A DNA stretch of 43,981 nucleotides. It comes from Actinomycetes bacterium. GTDB taxonomy: Bacteria; Actinomycetota; Coriobacteriia; Coriobacteriales; Eggerthellaceae. Position numbers and translations under genes: made by a program. Positions 15,752-24,700 of the stretch are shown one piece after another. The stretch is from NCBI GenBank assembly GCA_023429565.1, contig JAEZDJ010000109.1, positions 1 to 43,981 on the forward strand, read 5' to 3'. The notes under the pieces are model-generated. The model was not told the origin of the DNA and searched no databases. It saw only the letters and a list, made by a program, of their open reading frames with translations. The first letter of the stretch is position 1. The number at the start of each line of letters is the position of its first letter.

Positions 15752-16159
15752 ATGGCTCAGCAAGAACCGTCTATCGACCAGTGGATCAAAGAGGCGAAGC
15801 AAGATCCGCAAGCTGCGCAATGCGGCATGTTCCTCGCGCACAACGGAATTGTTCGCATCACTCCAAAAGCCCAGGTGCGTGAAGGGGTCACGGGACTGGG
15901 AAGCGTTGCGCACGTCGAGTTTTCGTATGACGCCGAAGGAACCAAAAGGGCCGTTGAAGAGGCTTTGACTTGGCCAGGGGTGTATTACGCACGCGTGTGG
16001 CTGAACGAGGGCATGCTCGATGTCGGCGACTCCCTCATGTACGTGCTCATTGGAGCAGACATTCGTCCGAACTGCATCGACGCGCTGCAGAACCTTGTCG
16101 GGAAAATCAAGAACGAGCTCGTGGTGGAACGAGAGATTTATGAGGAAGATTCCCGCTAG
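15752..16159 (+). CDS. MoaE-like protein (molybdopterin synthase large subunit homologue)
   Basis: The 135-residue product follows the MoaE fold pattern: an N-terminal strand with CGMFLAHNGIVR, the central VAHVEFSYDAEGTKRAVEEAL helix, WPGVYYARVWLNEGMLDVGDSLMYVLIGADIR, and the final helix. In E. coli MoaE two lysines near the end (K119, K126) are catalytic. By eye K119 aligns with the K in GKIKNE, but the K126 position reads E or R, so activity in molybdopterin synthesis is doubtful. No moaD or other cofactor gene is nearby. It may be a repurposed paralogue. I am confident of MoaE relatedness, not of function. Confidence 0.7.
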   Translation: MAQQEPSIDQWIKEAKQDPQAAQCGMFLAHNGIVRITPKAQVREGVTGLGSVAHVEFSYDAEGTKRAVEEALTWPGVYYARVWLNEGMLDVGDSLMYVLIGADIRPNCIDALQNLVGKIKNELVVEREIYEEDSR

Positions 16160-16248
16160 ACTCTTTTGTTGAAAGTCTTCCCAAAAGCTGCTGGCCGCCG
16201 TCGCCTTAACAGCATGGCAATCGACAGGCTGCACTTTCGTACAAACGG

Positions 16249-16277
16249 TTAACCGCCCCCTCTGCTTCGCCTACAGT
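16249..16277 (+). promoter_or_regulatory. Possible promoter of the amaP-DUF2273-asp23 cluster
   Basis: TTAACC (16249-16254), a 17-bp spacer and TACAGT (16272-16277) lie about 65 bp before the amaP start. The match to the housekeeping consensus is moderate. Confidence 0.35.
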
Positions 16278-16341
16278 GATAGTATTTCACAGAACAACAT
16301 CAGATGAGTACGTGAACGGCACACATAGAAGGGAGGCGATC

Positions 16342-16968
16342 ATGGGAAAGCTCAGACGGCTTTGCATGATCGTGTTTGTCATCTCTGCCATACTGGGCAT
16401 CGGCGTCTTGGCCACGGTATGGTTTGAGTGGACGCCTTTGCTTCCTTTCGTGGAGTGGCTTGCCGACATGCCCTGGTTTTTCACGGCCGAATCCATCCTG
16501 CTGGGAATCACTGCGCTTGGCGTGCTGATCGTGTTCGTCAGGGCGATCACCGCTCCTGGCAAACGCTCGCAGCTCGAAATCCAGCGTGATGGGGGCAACA
16601 TCGCCATCACGCAAGCGGCCATCCAATCGACCGTCCGCCACGTCATTGCAGCTCATCAGGGGCTGACGCCCGACACCATCAAAATCAGCATCGCCCACAA
16701 GCAGGATCCCCGCATGTCCGTCCGCGCAAAGGTCGACCCCGGCCGCCATGCGAACTTGGGAGAGTTGGGAGCACTGCTGCAAAGGGAGATTGCGGCATCG
16801 CTGGAGGCGTTCACTGGGGCTCCCGTCGATTCCGTGCACATCACCTTCTCCGGTGAAGCCGAAGCCGTCACCCCCGGCTTCACACAGCAAGCGGTGGAGC
16901 AATCGATGTCCGCCCCGCCGCAGCAAGAGGCACAACCCCACCCAACCCCGACCGGTACGGCTCAGTAA
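16342..16968 (+). CDS. amaP: Alkaline shock response membrane anchor protein AmaP
   Basis: This is a 208-residue protein. Two transmembrane segments (about residues 7-28 and 46-68) are followed by a cytoplasmic Asp23-like alpha/beta region (QLEIQRDGGNIAITQAAIQSTVRHVI) and a Pro/Gln-rich tail. In staphylococci AmaP anchors Asp23 at the membrane. GGGAGG lies about 6 nt before the ATG at 16342; an upstream in-frame ATG at 16276 lacks a ribosome site and sits in the promoter region. It is first of three co-directional genes with 12- and 96-bp gaps. Confidence 0.85.
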   Translation: MGKLRRLCMIVFVISAILGIGVLATVWFEWTPLLPFVEWLADMPWFFTAESILLGITALGVLIVFVRAITAPGKRSQLEIQRDGGNIAITQAAIQSTVRHVIAAHQGLTPDTIKISIAHKQDPRMSVRAKVDPGRHANLGELGALLQREIAASLEAFTGAPVDSVHITFSGEAEAVTPGFTQQAVEQSMSAPPQQEAQPHPTPTGTAQ

Positions 16969-16980
16969 GGGAGGTGTGCA

Positions 16981-17352
16981 ATGAGCCCGTCGAACACCAA
17001 TTCTCGCTCAGACACCGCCTCGCGCGACAACGAGGCCGAACAGCCCGCTCCCCAGCAAGCAGACGCATCCTCCACCATGCCCGATGACAAGCGCAATCCG
17101 GGCAACCAGAGGGTCCATGGCCTGTTCAACAGTCTTAAACAGACCACGCTGCCCTATGTGAGAAAGCACCCCCATGCCGTGCTCTATGGCTTTGTCGGCT
17201 TCGTCGTTGCCGCACTCATTTTGATTATCGGCTTTTGGCCGACGTTTCTCTTGGTCCTCGGCGTGACCCTTGGCATTCTCATCGGCCGTTACCGAGATGG
17301 GGACCAGAAGGTGCGTGCGGGCTTGAAGAGCTTTCTCGAGCGCATAAGCTGA
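16981..17352 (+). CDS. DUF2273 small membrane protein
   Basis: This is a 123-residue protein. A long polar N-terminal half (about 1-60, rich in Ser, Asn, Asp) precedes two membrane segments (AVLYGFVGFVVAALILIIGFW and FLLVLGVTLGILIG), ending in GRYRDGDQKV, typical of DUF2273. DUF2273 proteins accompany AmaP and Asp23 and may help anchor or assemble the membrane complex. The disordered N-terminal extension is longer than in many homologues. A ribosome site (GGGAGG) precedes the ATG. Confidence 0.85.
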   Translation: MSPSNTNSRSDTASRDNEAEQPAPQQADASSTMPDDKRNPGNQRVHGLFNSLKQTTLPYVRKHPHAVLYGFVGFVVAALILIIGFWPTFLLVLGVTLGILIGRYRDGDQKVRAGLKSFLERIS

Positions 17353-17448
17353 GGCGCTCTGGGCGTTAGAAGACGATGAGGCTCGCATCCAAGACGGATG
17401 CCGACCTCATGCCTTCGCAACAGCCGCATCCGATTGAAAGGAAATCCC

Positions 17449-17934
17449 ATGACCCAAGACACCGTGACGCAATCATCTTTTGACAGTTCCTCGTCGCAAG
17501 CGGGAACAACGGGAAGCGCCGAATCTGCGCAGCCACGCTACAAGCTCGTTATCGACGACAATGTCGTCGAGAAGATATCCGCGCTGTCGGTCCAAAAGAT
17601 CAGCGGCATCATCGACATGAAGGGCAGCTTGCTCTCGACCATCCAAGAAGGACTCGGCGGGAACAATCAGACGAAAGGCATCGACGCCGACGTGATCGAC
17701 GACAAGAACGCTCGCATCGATCTTGACATCATACTGGAGTATGGGAAATCGGCCCCCGAAGTCTTCGAGCGAATCAAGCAGGTCATCGCCGAGGATCTCA
17801 AAAGCATGACCGGGCTCGATGTGTTCGAGATGACCGTGAACGTGGTCGATGTGATGAGCCAGGAAGAATATGACCAGAAGAAACGAGGAAACGGATCGGA
17901 CGGTTCCGACGGAAAGCAGAGCAACGCCTCATAA
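17449..17934 (+). CDS. Asp23/Gls24 family envelope stress response protein
   Basis: This is a 161-residue cytoplasmic protein. The Asp23 core runs from about residue 35 to 140: VIDDNVVEKISALSVQKISGI, then a variable loop, then IDLDIILEYGKSAPEVFERIKQVIAEDLKSMTGLDVFEMTVNVVDV. In other bacteria Asp23 oligomerises under the membrane through AmaP. The ATG at 17449 was chosen because AAAGGA lies 7 nt upstream; a longer frame from 17398 has no ribosome site. It is last of the amaP-DUF2273-asp23 cluster and is followed by a 13-bp-stem hairpin. Confidence 0.9.
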   Translation: MTQDTVTQSSFDSSSSQAGTTGSAESAQPRYKLVIDDNVVEKISALSVQKISGIIDMKGSLLSTIQEGLGGNNQTKGIDADVIDDKNARIDLDIILEYGKSAPEVFERIKQVIAEDLKSMTGLDVFEMTVNVVDVMSQEEYDQKKRGNGSDGSDGKQSNAS

Positions 17935-17968
17935 GACGGACGGACCGACAATCCCTCACCACGACGAT

Positions 17969-17998
17969 CGCGCCTGCAGGCCAAAGCCTGCAGGCGCG
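17969..17998. terminator. Hairpin after asp23, 13-bp stem and CAAA loop
   Basis: CGCGCCTGCAGGC (17969-17981) pairs with GCCTGCAGGCGCG (17986-17998); TT follows. It lies 34 bp after the asp23 stop and 77 bp from the end of the convergent flavoprotein gene. Confidence 0.65.
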
Positions 17999-18075
17999 TT
18001 CAACAGTGCTAGAACATGCACCGGCAAAGGAGGGAGGGAAGGATTGCCGGAGCACACGAATTGGCGTTGATCAGC

Positions 18076-19875
18076 CTACTTGCCGGCTGCGGCGTTTTCG
18101 CCGGCTATTTTGCCATACACGACGCACATGGACGCGCTCAAGCCCTTCAAGGAAATGGGATACTGGACATTGAAGCGTCCGCCTTGCGGAGCACCGCACA
18201 CGTACAGACCGGGAATGGCCTCGCGGTCGGTGTTGTACACGTGACACTCCTCGTCGGATTCGAGGCCGCCCAAATTGGCGAGCGAGAGAGCGACACCGCA
18301 CTCGGCCGCGTAGAACGGACCCGTCTCAAGCGCGAACAGACGCTGTGAGCTCTTGCCGAAATCCGCATCCGCCCCGGCGGCACACACGGTGTTGTAACGC
18401 TCGATCGATTCCTTTGCGGCAGCCACGTCCATGCCCTCGATCTTCGACAGCAGTTCCTCGATGGTGTCAGCTTTCAGGCACCGGCCTTCCTGAACGGCAG
18501 CGTCGATGTCAGCGGAGGTGCGCACGTTGATCTTCAAACCAGAAGCAGTGTACGAAGGCAGCTCTTCCTCGCGATAGATGCAAGCGATGCCGTGGGCTGC
18601 GGGGAAATATTGCAGCTGTTGAGGCCAGGAAGCGTCAAAGAGCTGATAGGCCTTGCGCTGTGGCTGAAGCTCCACCTGGTTCTCGAGCTGCTGGCCCGCA
18701 ATGTCCTCATTCATGAAGCGCTTGCCGTGCAGGTTCAGCCACAAAAACCCATTGTTGCCAATGACGCCACGGCCGTCCGCGCCTGCGCCGCCGCCCATGT
18801 GATGGATCATGGGCGCATGCCACTGCTCCAGGGCCGCACCAGCCCATGCCCCCATCTTGTGGCCATCGCCAACGTTGGTGTACTCGCCCTGGGAATCCAT
18901 GTCCAGGCTGAGGATCTGCACGCCGTTCTCTATGCATTGCGGCGCAAAGTACTTCATCATGTCCTCATTGGCCAGATAATCGCCCGTTGCCAGGATCACG
19001 CTTTTGGCGCTGACCTTGATGTACTTATCGGAGTCCGCAGCCTTGGCGTACACACCCACCACAGCACCGCTGGCATCGGTTATCAACTCCACAGCCTTGG
19101 TGTTGTAGCGAACGTCCGCACCGGCATCCACGGCGACCTGCAAGTTCTCGGCCATGATGGTGGCCAGGCTGCTGAAGCCGATCGATGTCGGGTAACACGG
19201 CATATCCTCTTTGGTGTAGTCGTACGATGGCAGCATGGGAACGAAATACGGGTAGAGATAGTTCTTCTGGTTGGCTTCGGGGATCTCCGCGTAGCTCTCC
19301 TTGGCCACATAGAGGTCCTTGCTCGCAGCGACAAACCAGTCAAACGCTGCACCGGACTCGTCGCACCAGCGGTTGATGATGCCATAGCTGCTGTGATGGC
19401 TGCATTCCTCCATATGCTTGTTGGCGATCATCTTCTTGTCCAGGTACCCATCGCCACGACCCCAGGTTGCCTGCGTCTGGCCACCCAGCACCGCCAGGTC
19501 GCTTGCAACGCTGTTGAGCTTTGCCGAAGCCTCGAGGCACACGAGCCGAGCGCCCGCCTCCGCGGCAGCGCGGGCAGCAGGAACGCCAGCGGCACCCAGT
19601 CCAACGACGACGACGTCCGCGTCAAGTTCCTCCTCCACGTCGCTGTCGGAGATTTTGGGAGCCTCTCCCAGCCAGGGCATGACGCCCGTGCCATCATAAC
19701 CAATCGTGCTCCCCTCGGCCGCCTGTGCGGTCGAGGCCGAAGCGCTGCCCGATTCAGACTTGGCAGACGACGCGGGAGCACAGCCCGCCAGCCCAGCTCC
19801 TGCCAACGCCGCCCCAACAACGGCAGCGCCCGACAAGAAGCTTCGGCGGCTGATCCCGTTCTGTTCAGTGTTCAT
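18076..19875 (-). CDS. Tat-exported FAD-dependent oxidoreductase lacking an FMN domain
   Basis: This is a 599-residue protein. A Tat signal (SRRSFLSG) and lipobox (AGLAGC, C32) are followed by a Ser/Ala linker and a long FAD_binding_2 domain starting ADVVVVGLGAAGVPAA (about 87-101). There is no FMN-binding domain, and the fumarate-reductase signatures are replaced: NEDIAGQQLE where a proton-donor Arg is expected, ALSLANLGG for HTMGG, and GGRFNVQYP for NRLGG. It therefore acts on another, unknown substrate and needs an external electron donor. I chose ATG 19875 because the Tat signal follows directly. It is divergent from the membrane LuxR gene at 20215. Confidence 0.9.
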   Translation of the reverse strand: MNTEQNGISRRSFLSGAAVVGAALAGAGLAGCAPASSAKSESGSASASTAQAAEGSTIGYDGTGVMPWLGEAPKISDSDVEEELDADVVVVGLGAAGVPAARAAAEAGARLVCLEASAKLNSVASDLAVLGGQTQATWGRGDGYLDKKMIANKHMEECSHHSSYGIINRWCDESGAAFDWFVAASKDLYVAKESYAEIPEANQKNYLYPYFVPMLPSYDYTKEDMPCYPTSIGFSSLATIMAENLQVAVDAGADVRYNTKAVELITDASGAVVGVYAKAADSDKYIKVSAKSVILATGDYLANEDMMKYFAPQCIENGVQILSLDMDSQGEYTNVGDGHKMGAWAGAALEQWHAPMIHHMGGGAGADGRGVIGNNGFLWLNLHGKRFMNEDIAGQQLENQVELQPQRKAYQLFDASWPQQLQYFPAAHGIACIYREEELPSYTASGLKINVRTSADIDAAVQEGRCLKADTIEELLSKIEGMDVAAAKESIERYNTVCAAGADADFGKSSQRLFALETGPFYAAECGVALSLANLGGLESDEECHVYNTDREAIPGLYVCGAPQGGRFNVQYPISLKGLSASMCVVYGKIAGENAAAGK

Positions 19876-20014
19876 ACCTGATACATCCTCTCTGTGGATA
19901 CGCAGCCCCTCCAGACTGCCTTTGCAAGCCACGCGGCTCTCTCAGCCGTCGTGCGGTTCTCTCATTCGAACCGATTGCCGCCAGTATGCTTCTCCGTGGA
20001 CGCCTGCGCACCAT

Positions 20015-20120
20015 CCGCCATGGTTGATTTGCCATAGACAGAGACATCCCGCGCCCAATCAAGGAATACGCATTCGGAACATGTTCTAAAACGCATCAAC
20101 CGCCATGGTTGGTTTTTGCC
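20015..20120. repeat. Two near-identical elements, core CCGCCATGGTTG
   Basis: The core occurs at 20015-20026 and 20100-20111, 85 bp apart. Each is followed by a T-rich stretch and GCC (GATTTGCC and GTTTTTGCC). The right copy also forms a dyad, CAACC-N5-GGTTG (20097-20111). The arrangement suggests a regulator that binds two sites, perhaps with looping. Confidence 0.5.
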
Positions 20121-20188
20121 TTAATCAGGCCTCCCGCAAACCGATGGGGCAACAAGCCCGCATCCCCCCAAGGCCCACGCAACACTTA

Positions 20189-20197
20189 TGTCATAAT
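20189..20197 (+). promoter_or_regulatory. Extended -10 of the 20215 luxR gene
   Basis: The plus strand reads TG-T-CATAAT, 17 bp before the start codon. The ribosome site GGGAGG follows. Confidence 0.45.
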
Positions 20198-20214
20198 GCT
20201 GTCCGGGAGGTAGA

Positions 20215-21726
20215 ATGATCGACGTTCGCACCATAGGGGTGACACCCGCTCGTTTGCGCTTTGCACTCGGCTACGCATGCACCTGCGCATGGGCGGTCGT
20301 TCTCTTGCTGTCGCCCGCATTCGGCATGCCGGATGCCGTGCAAGCCACATCCGCGTCCATGCTTCCCGGACTGGTCGCATGCCTCGGGAGCATCTTCTTT
20401 TCCCGACGGTTCCCCTCCATCACGGGCCGCACGGGCTTCGTCACCGCCGCCGCACTTCTCATGGCCGTCGGCACGTTTCTCTGCACCTATCCCCCAAGCG
20501 CCGAATTCGCTACCACCAGAATTGCAGGACTTGCCCTGTCGGGATTCTTTGCCATCATCGTCATCATGTCGTGGTTCGACACCTACGCCCGGCTCAATCC
20601 TCGCGCCATCATCATCCTCGCAGGTTGTGCCATCAGCATCGCGGCACTCATGTGCTGGCTGATCCTTGCCAGCCCCGAGCCCGTTGCGAGCGCACTCACA
20701 ACGTTGCTTCCCCTCGTCTCGCTCGCCATGCTGCCATCGGTGTCAGCCGCTACAGCCAACCGTGGCGAAGACGCTCGCGGCGTCACAACGCCTGTCGCTC
20801 CCGAACCACCGAACGTCGCCCAGCCTGGCCTTCTGGACATCATGGCCGCCGCCGTGCCCGTTCGCACCCTCGTCGGGCTGGCAATCACATTTTTCATCGT
20901 GAGTTCCATCGGATCTCTTGCTCCGACCTTTGGCCTGTTCAGCAATGTTGTGACACCGCTTTCGCTCGTGGCGCCGCTCGGCGTCACCGTGTTCTTCGTG
21001 GCAAGCGCCCTTCTCGCACAGCGCCAGATCGACCCTTCGATCCTTTACAAGATTCTGCTGTCCGCCTTTGCAGCAGGGGTTTTCCTACTCATGCTTTCCA
21101 TCGGCATCTCGGCCTCGCTCGTCTTCTACGCAAACATCGTCGCCGATGTCATGATGTGGGTTGTTTTGGCTCTCTGGGCAAAGAAAACTCCCGTGAAGCC
21201 CCATCTCGTTTTCGCCATTGGATGGATTGCCGAATGCGTGGGGAACACGGCTGGGCAAACGCTCTCTCCCCTGTTCGCGTCACATATTGAGACGTTCTAC
21301 CTCGTGGCCATCATGCTGATCCTCGTCGCGGTTGGCTTTGCCTTCAGCGAGGGCAGCTTGGTGTTGGACATCGATTTTGAAGACGACGAAGAAGAACAGC
21401 AGCCACGCGCAAAGTCAAATGACGCTCCTTCAGGCCCCCGCACGGCTGCCCGGGGCTACGACGTGCTCAGCACGGCTGCCCAGAAGGGCGATGCCGCCAT
21501 CGACCCGCTCGACGCATTCGCCGCCGCCCATGATCTCTCTCCACGCGAGCATGAGGTGCTCGCGCTCTGGATCACCGGACACGGCTTGAAATATATTGAA
21601 AACGCGCTTTTCATCTCTGAGTCCACGGTGAAGTCGCATCTGCGGAACATCTATCGCAAATGCGACACCCACAACCGTGCTGAAATCATCGCGCTGTTCG
21701 AACGCGAAAGCGGCCTCAGCGCCTAG
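20215..21726 (+). CDS. LuxR-type regulator with polytopic membrane N-domain
   Basis: This is a 503-residue protein. About 12 hydrophobic segments (residues 14-380) are followed by an acidic linker (DIDFEDDEEEQQ) and a LuxR helix-turn-helix (LSPREHEVLALWITGHGLKYIENALFISESTVKSHLRNIYRKC). GGGAGG precedes the ATG at 20215. It is divergent from the FMN-less flavoprotein gene at 18076, with shared regulatory DNA containing a duplicated element, and is therefore its likely regulator. Confidence 0.9.
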   Translation: MIDVRTIGVTPARLRFALGYACTCAWAVVLLLSPAFGMPDAVQATSASMLPGLVACLGSIFFSRRFPSITGRTGFVTAAALLMAVGTFLCTYPPSAEFATTRIAGLALSGFFAIIVIMSWFDTYARLNPRAIIILAGCAISIAALMCWLILASPEPVASALTTLLPLVSLAMLPSVSAATANRGEDARGVTTPVAPEPPNVAQPGLLDIMAAAVPVRTLVGLAITFFIVSSIGSLAPTFGLFSNVVTPLSLVAPLGVTVFFVASALLAQRQIDPSILYKILLSAFAAGVFLLMLSIGISASLVFYANIVADVMMWVVLALWAKKTPVKPHLVFAIGWIAECVGNTAGQTLSPLFASHIETFYLVAIMLILVAVGFAFSEGSLVLDIDFEDDEEEQQPRAKSNDAPSGPRTAARGYDVLSTAAQKGDAAIDPLDAFAAAHDLSPREHEVLALWITGHGLKYIENALFISESTVKSHLRNIYRKCDTHNRAEIIALFERESGLSA

Positions 21727-21750
21727 GGAAGTCCTTCATGAGGGGTTCCG

Positions 21751-21767
21751 CGCAGGGCTAGCCTGCG
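21751..21767. terminator. Small hairpin spanning the purL stop codon
   Basis: CGCAGG (21751-21756) pairs with CCTGCG (21762-21767); the minus-strand TAG stop lies in the loop. The gap between the convergent luxR and purL genes is only 31 bp. Confidence 0.35.
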
Positions 21768-24700
21768 AAATACCCCACGCCGCTCTCGAACAAGGGCTGC
21801 CAGCGATCTCCGGAGACGTTCTGATACAAACCTGCGCCACGGCGTTCACTGTGTCCCATCTTGCCCAGAATACGCCCATCGGGACTCGTGATGCCCTCGA
21901 TGGCCAGCATCGACCCATTAGGATTCACATCCAATCCCATCGAAGGCACGCCCTGCGCGTCGACATACTGCGTCGCGATCTGCCCGCCGGCTTTCAGCTG
22001 ATCAAGCAGGGAGGGCGAAGCGACAAACCGGCCTTCTCCATGACTGATTGCCACCGTGTGGACATCGCCGACCGCAGACTGGCTGAACCAGGGCGACAAG
22101 CCGGATGAGACGCGGGTACGCACAAGACGGCTCTGGTGGCGGCCAAGGGTGTTAAAGGTGAGCGTGGGACATTCCTCGTCCAAAGGGCGTATATCTCCAT
22201 AGGGCACGAGTCCCAACTTCACCAACGCCTGGAATCCATTGCAGATCCCCAGCATGAGCCCGTCACGATGCTGCAGCAGGTCGCGCACGGCTTCGGTCAC
22301 CACGGGAGACCGGAAGAATGCCGTGATGAACTTGGCTGAGCCGTCAGGTTCGTCGCCGCCGGAAAAACCGCCGGGCAACATGACAATCTGACTGTTCCTG
22401 ATCGCCTTGGCCAACAGGCCCGCACTCTCGGCCACCGCATCGGGAGAAAGGTTGTTGACGATGAAAGTCTCGACCACGGCACCCGCCTTTTCAAAAGCAC
22501 GGGCTGAATCATATTCGCAGTTGGTGCCAGGAAAAACCGGGATAACGACACGAGGATGCGCCACCACGCCATTATAGACGAGTGGGAATCCCTCAGTGAA
22601 ACTGACCGTTTCAACCTCGTCGCCGGTCTGGCGATACGGGAACACCGGTTCAAGCTCGCCCTCCCAAGCCTCCTGGAGGCCGGCGAGGTCAACGCACTGC
22701 CCCTCGACGGCGAAAGCATAGCTGGCCACCGTGCAGCCCACTTCATCCACGCAGAGGGATTCGGTCGAAGCGGGAAGCTTCACGCCATCGGCAAGTTCCA
22801 CAAAGAAACTGCCGTATGCGGGAGCGAACAGCTCCTCGATTCCCCTGCCCTCGGCAGCCTCGAAGCCGATGCCGTTCCCCACGCACATCTTGAACAGCGC
22901 TTCGGCCGAACAGCCATAACCGGGCGTGGACACCGCCCGAGCCGCTCCGTCGCCCACGAGGCGTTCCACGGCGTCGAGCGCCTCCACAAGCCCTGCGGCA
23001 TCGGGAACCACTCCCTCATAGCGGCGTGGGGCAATGCGGATGACGTTGCTTCCTGCCTGCTTGAACTCAGGAGACGTCACGCGATCGACGGGTCCGACGG
23101 CCGTTGCAAAGCTCACCAGGGTCGGAGGGACGTCAAGGTCTTCAAAACTCCCGCTCATTGAATCCTTGCCACCAATGGACCCAATGCCTAAGTCAACCTG
23201 TGCCATGAGCGCGCCCAGGACCGCGGCGGCCGGTTTGCCCCAACGTTCCGGCTCATCGCGCAGGCGTTCGAAATACTCCTGGAAGGTGAGATACATGTCC
23301 GCACGCTTGAAGCCCGTGGCCGCAAGCCGCGCCACGCTTTCCACCACAGCCACGTACGCTCCGACAAACTGATCGGATTCGCTCAGGTAAGGGTTGAATC
23401 CCCAAGCCATGCCGCTGCAGGTGGTAGTCTCGCCTTTCACGGGCAGCTTGGCCACCATGGCAAGCGCCGGAGTCAGCTGATGCCTCCCGCCAAAAGGCAT
23501 GAGCACCGTTGACGCTCCGATGGTGGAATCAAAGCGCTCCGAGAGTCCCTTGTTCGAACACACGTTGAGATCGGTCACCAGAGAACGCATCTTCTCGTCC
23601 AAAGATGCCCCCGGCCACGTCCGCTCATAGTCCGTGCCCTCGACAATTCGAACGTCCTGGTGTTTCGGTGCTCCATTGGATGAGAGGAATTCCCGGTCAA
23701 CGTCCACGATGGTCTCGCCATTCCACACCATGCGGACTCGCATTTCCTCCGTGACCCGTGCGATGGGAGTGGCTTCCAGATTCTCCTCGTGGGCGTAGCC
23801 GACAAATCGCTCCACGTCTTCCGGCGCCAGAGCCACGGCCATGCGCTCCTGGCTCTCCGAAAGGGCAAGCTCAGTGCCGTCGAGACCGTCATATTTCTTG
23901 GGAACGGAGTCCAGGTCGATGAGAAGCCCATCGGCAAGTTCTCCCACAGCGACAGACACGCCACCAGCTCCGAAGTCGTTGCAGCGCTTGATGAGCTCGC
24001 ATGCGTCCTTGCGCCGGAACAGGCGCTGTATCTTTCGCTCGACAGGAGCGTTTCCCTTCTGCACCTCGGCTCCGCAAGACTCCAGGCTCTCCATGCTATG
24101 CGCCTTTGAGGACCCCGTCGCGCCACCGATGCCGTCGCGACCGGTGCGTCCTCCCAACAGCACAATCACGTCGCCCGGTGCAGGCGTCTCACGACGAACG
24201 TGGTCGGCCGGCGTGGCACCCACGACCGCCCCGATCTCCATGCGCTTTGCCGCATAGCCGGGGTGGTAGAGCTCGTTCACCTGACCGGTTGCAAGGCCGA
24301 TCTGGTTGCCGTACGACGAATAGCCCGCAGCAGCTGTGGTCACCAACGTGCGCTGAGGCAGCTTGCCGGGCAACGTGTCTGACACGGGAGCAAGCGGATT
24401 GGCTGCGCCGGTCACACGCATGGCCTGATAGACATAGCTTCGGCCCGAAAGAGGGTCGCGGATGGCACCGCCTAAACAGGTCGCCGCGCCGCCAAACGGT
24501 TCAATTTCGGTGGGATGGTTGTGGGTCTCGTTCTTGAACAGATAGAGCCAGTCCTGCCCCTCTCCGTCAACGTCGCATTTCACCTTAACCGTGCAGGCAT
24601 TGATCTCGTCCGATTCGTCAAGATTCTTGAGAATGCCCTTCTTTTTCAAATAGCGGGCGCCGATGGTTCCCATGTCCATGAGGCACAGGGGCTTATCGTC

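Larger units (their letters stand above)
19876..20214. promoter_or_regulatory. 339-bp divergent regulatory region
   Basis: No gene is seen. It holds two copies of an operator-like element (20015-20033, 20100-20120), a palindrome GAACATGTTC at 20077-20086 between them, and an extended -10 for the right-hand luxR gene. Confidence 0.6.

Noticed and set aside
19890..19905. TGTGGATAC as a DnaA box and part of an origin
   Set aside because: It is a single imperfect match with no cluster, AT-rich unwinding element or dnaA/dnaN nearby.
20077..20086. GAACATGTTC as a LexA (SOS) box
   Set aside because: The actinobacterial/Firmicute box needs GAAC and GTTC with a 4-bp centre; here the centre is 2 bp, and no SOS gene is adjacent.
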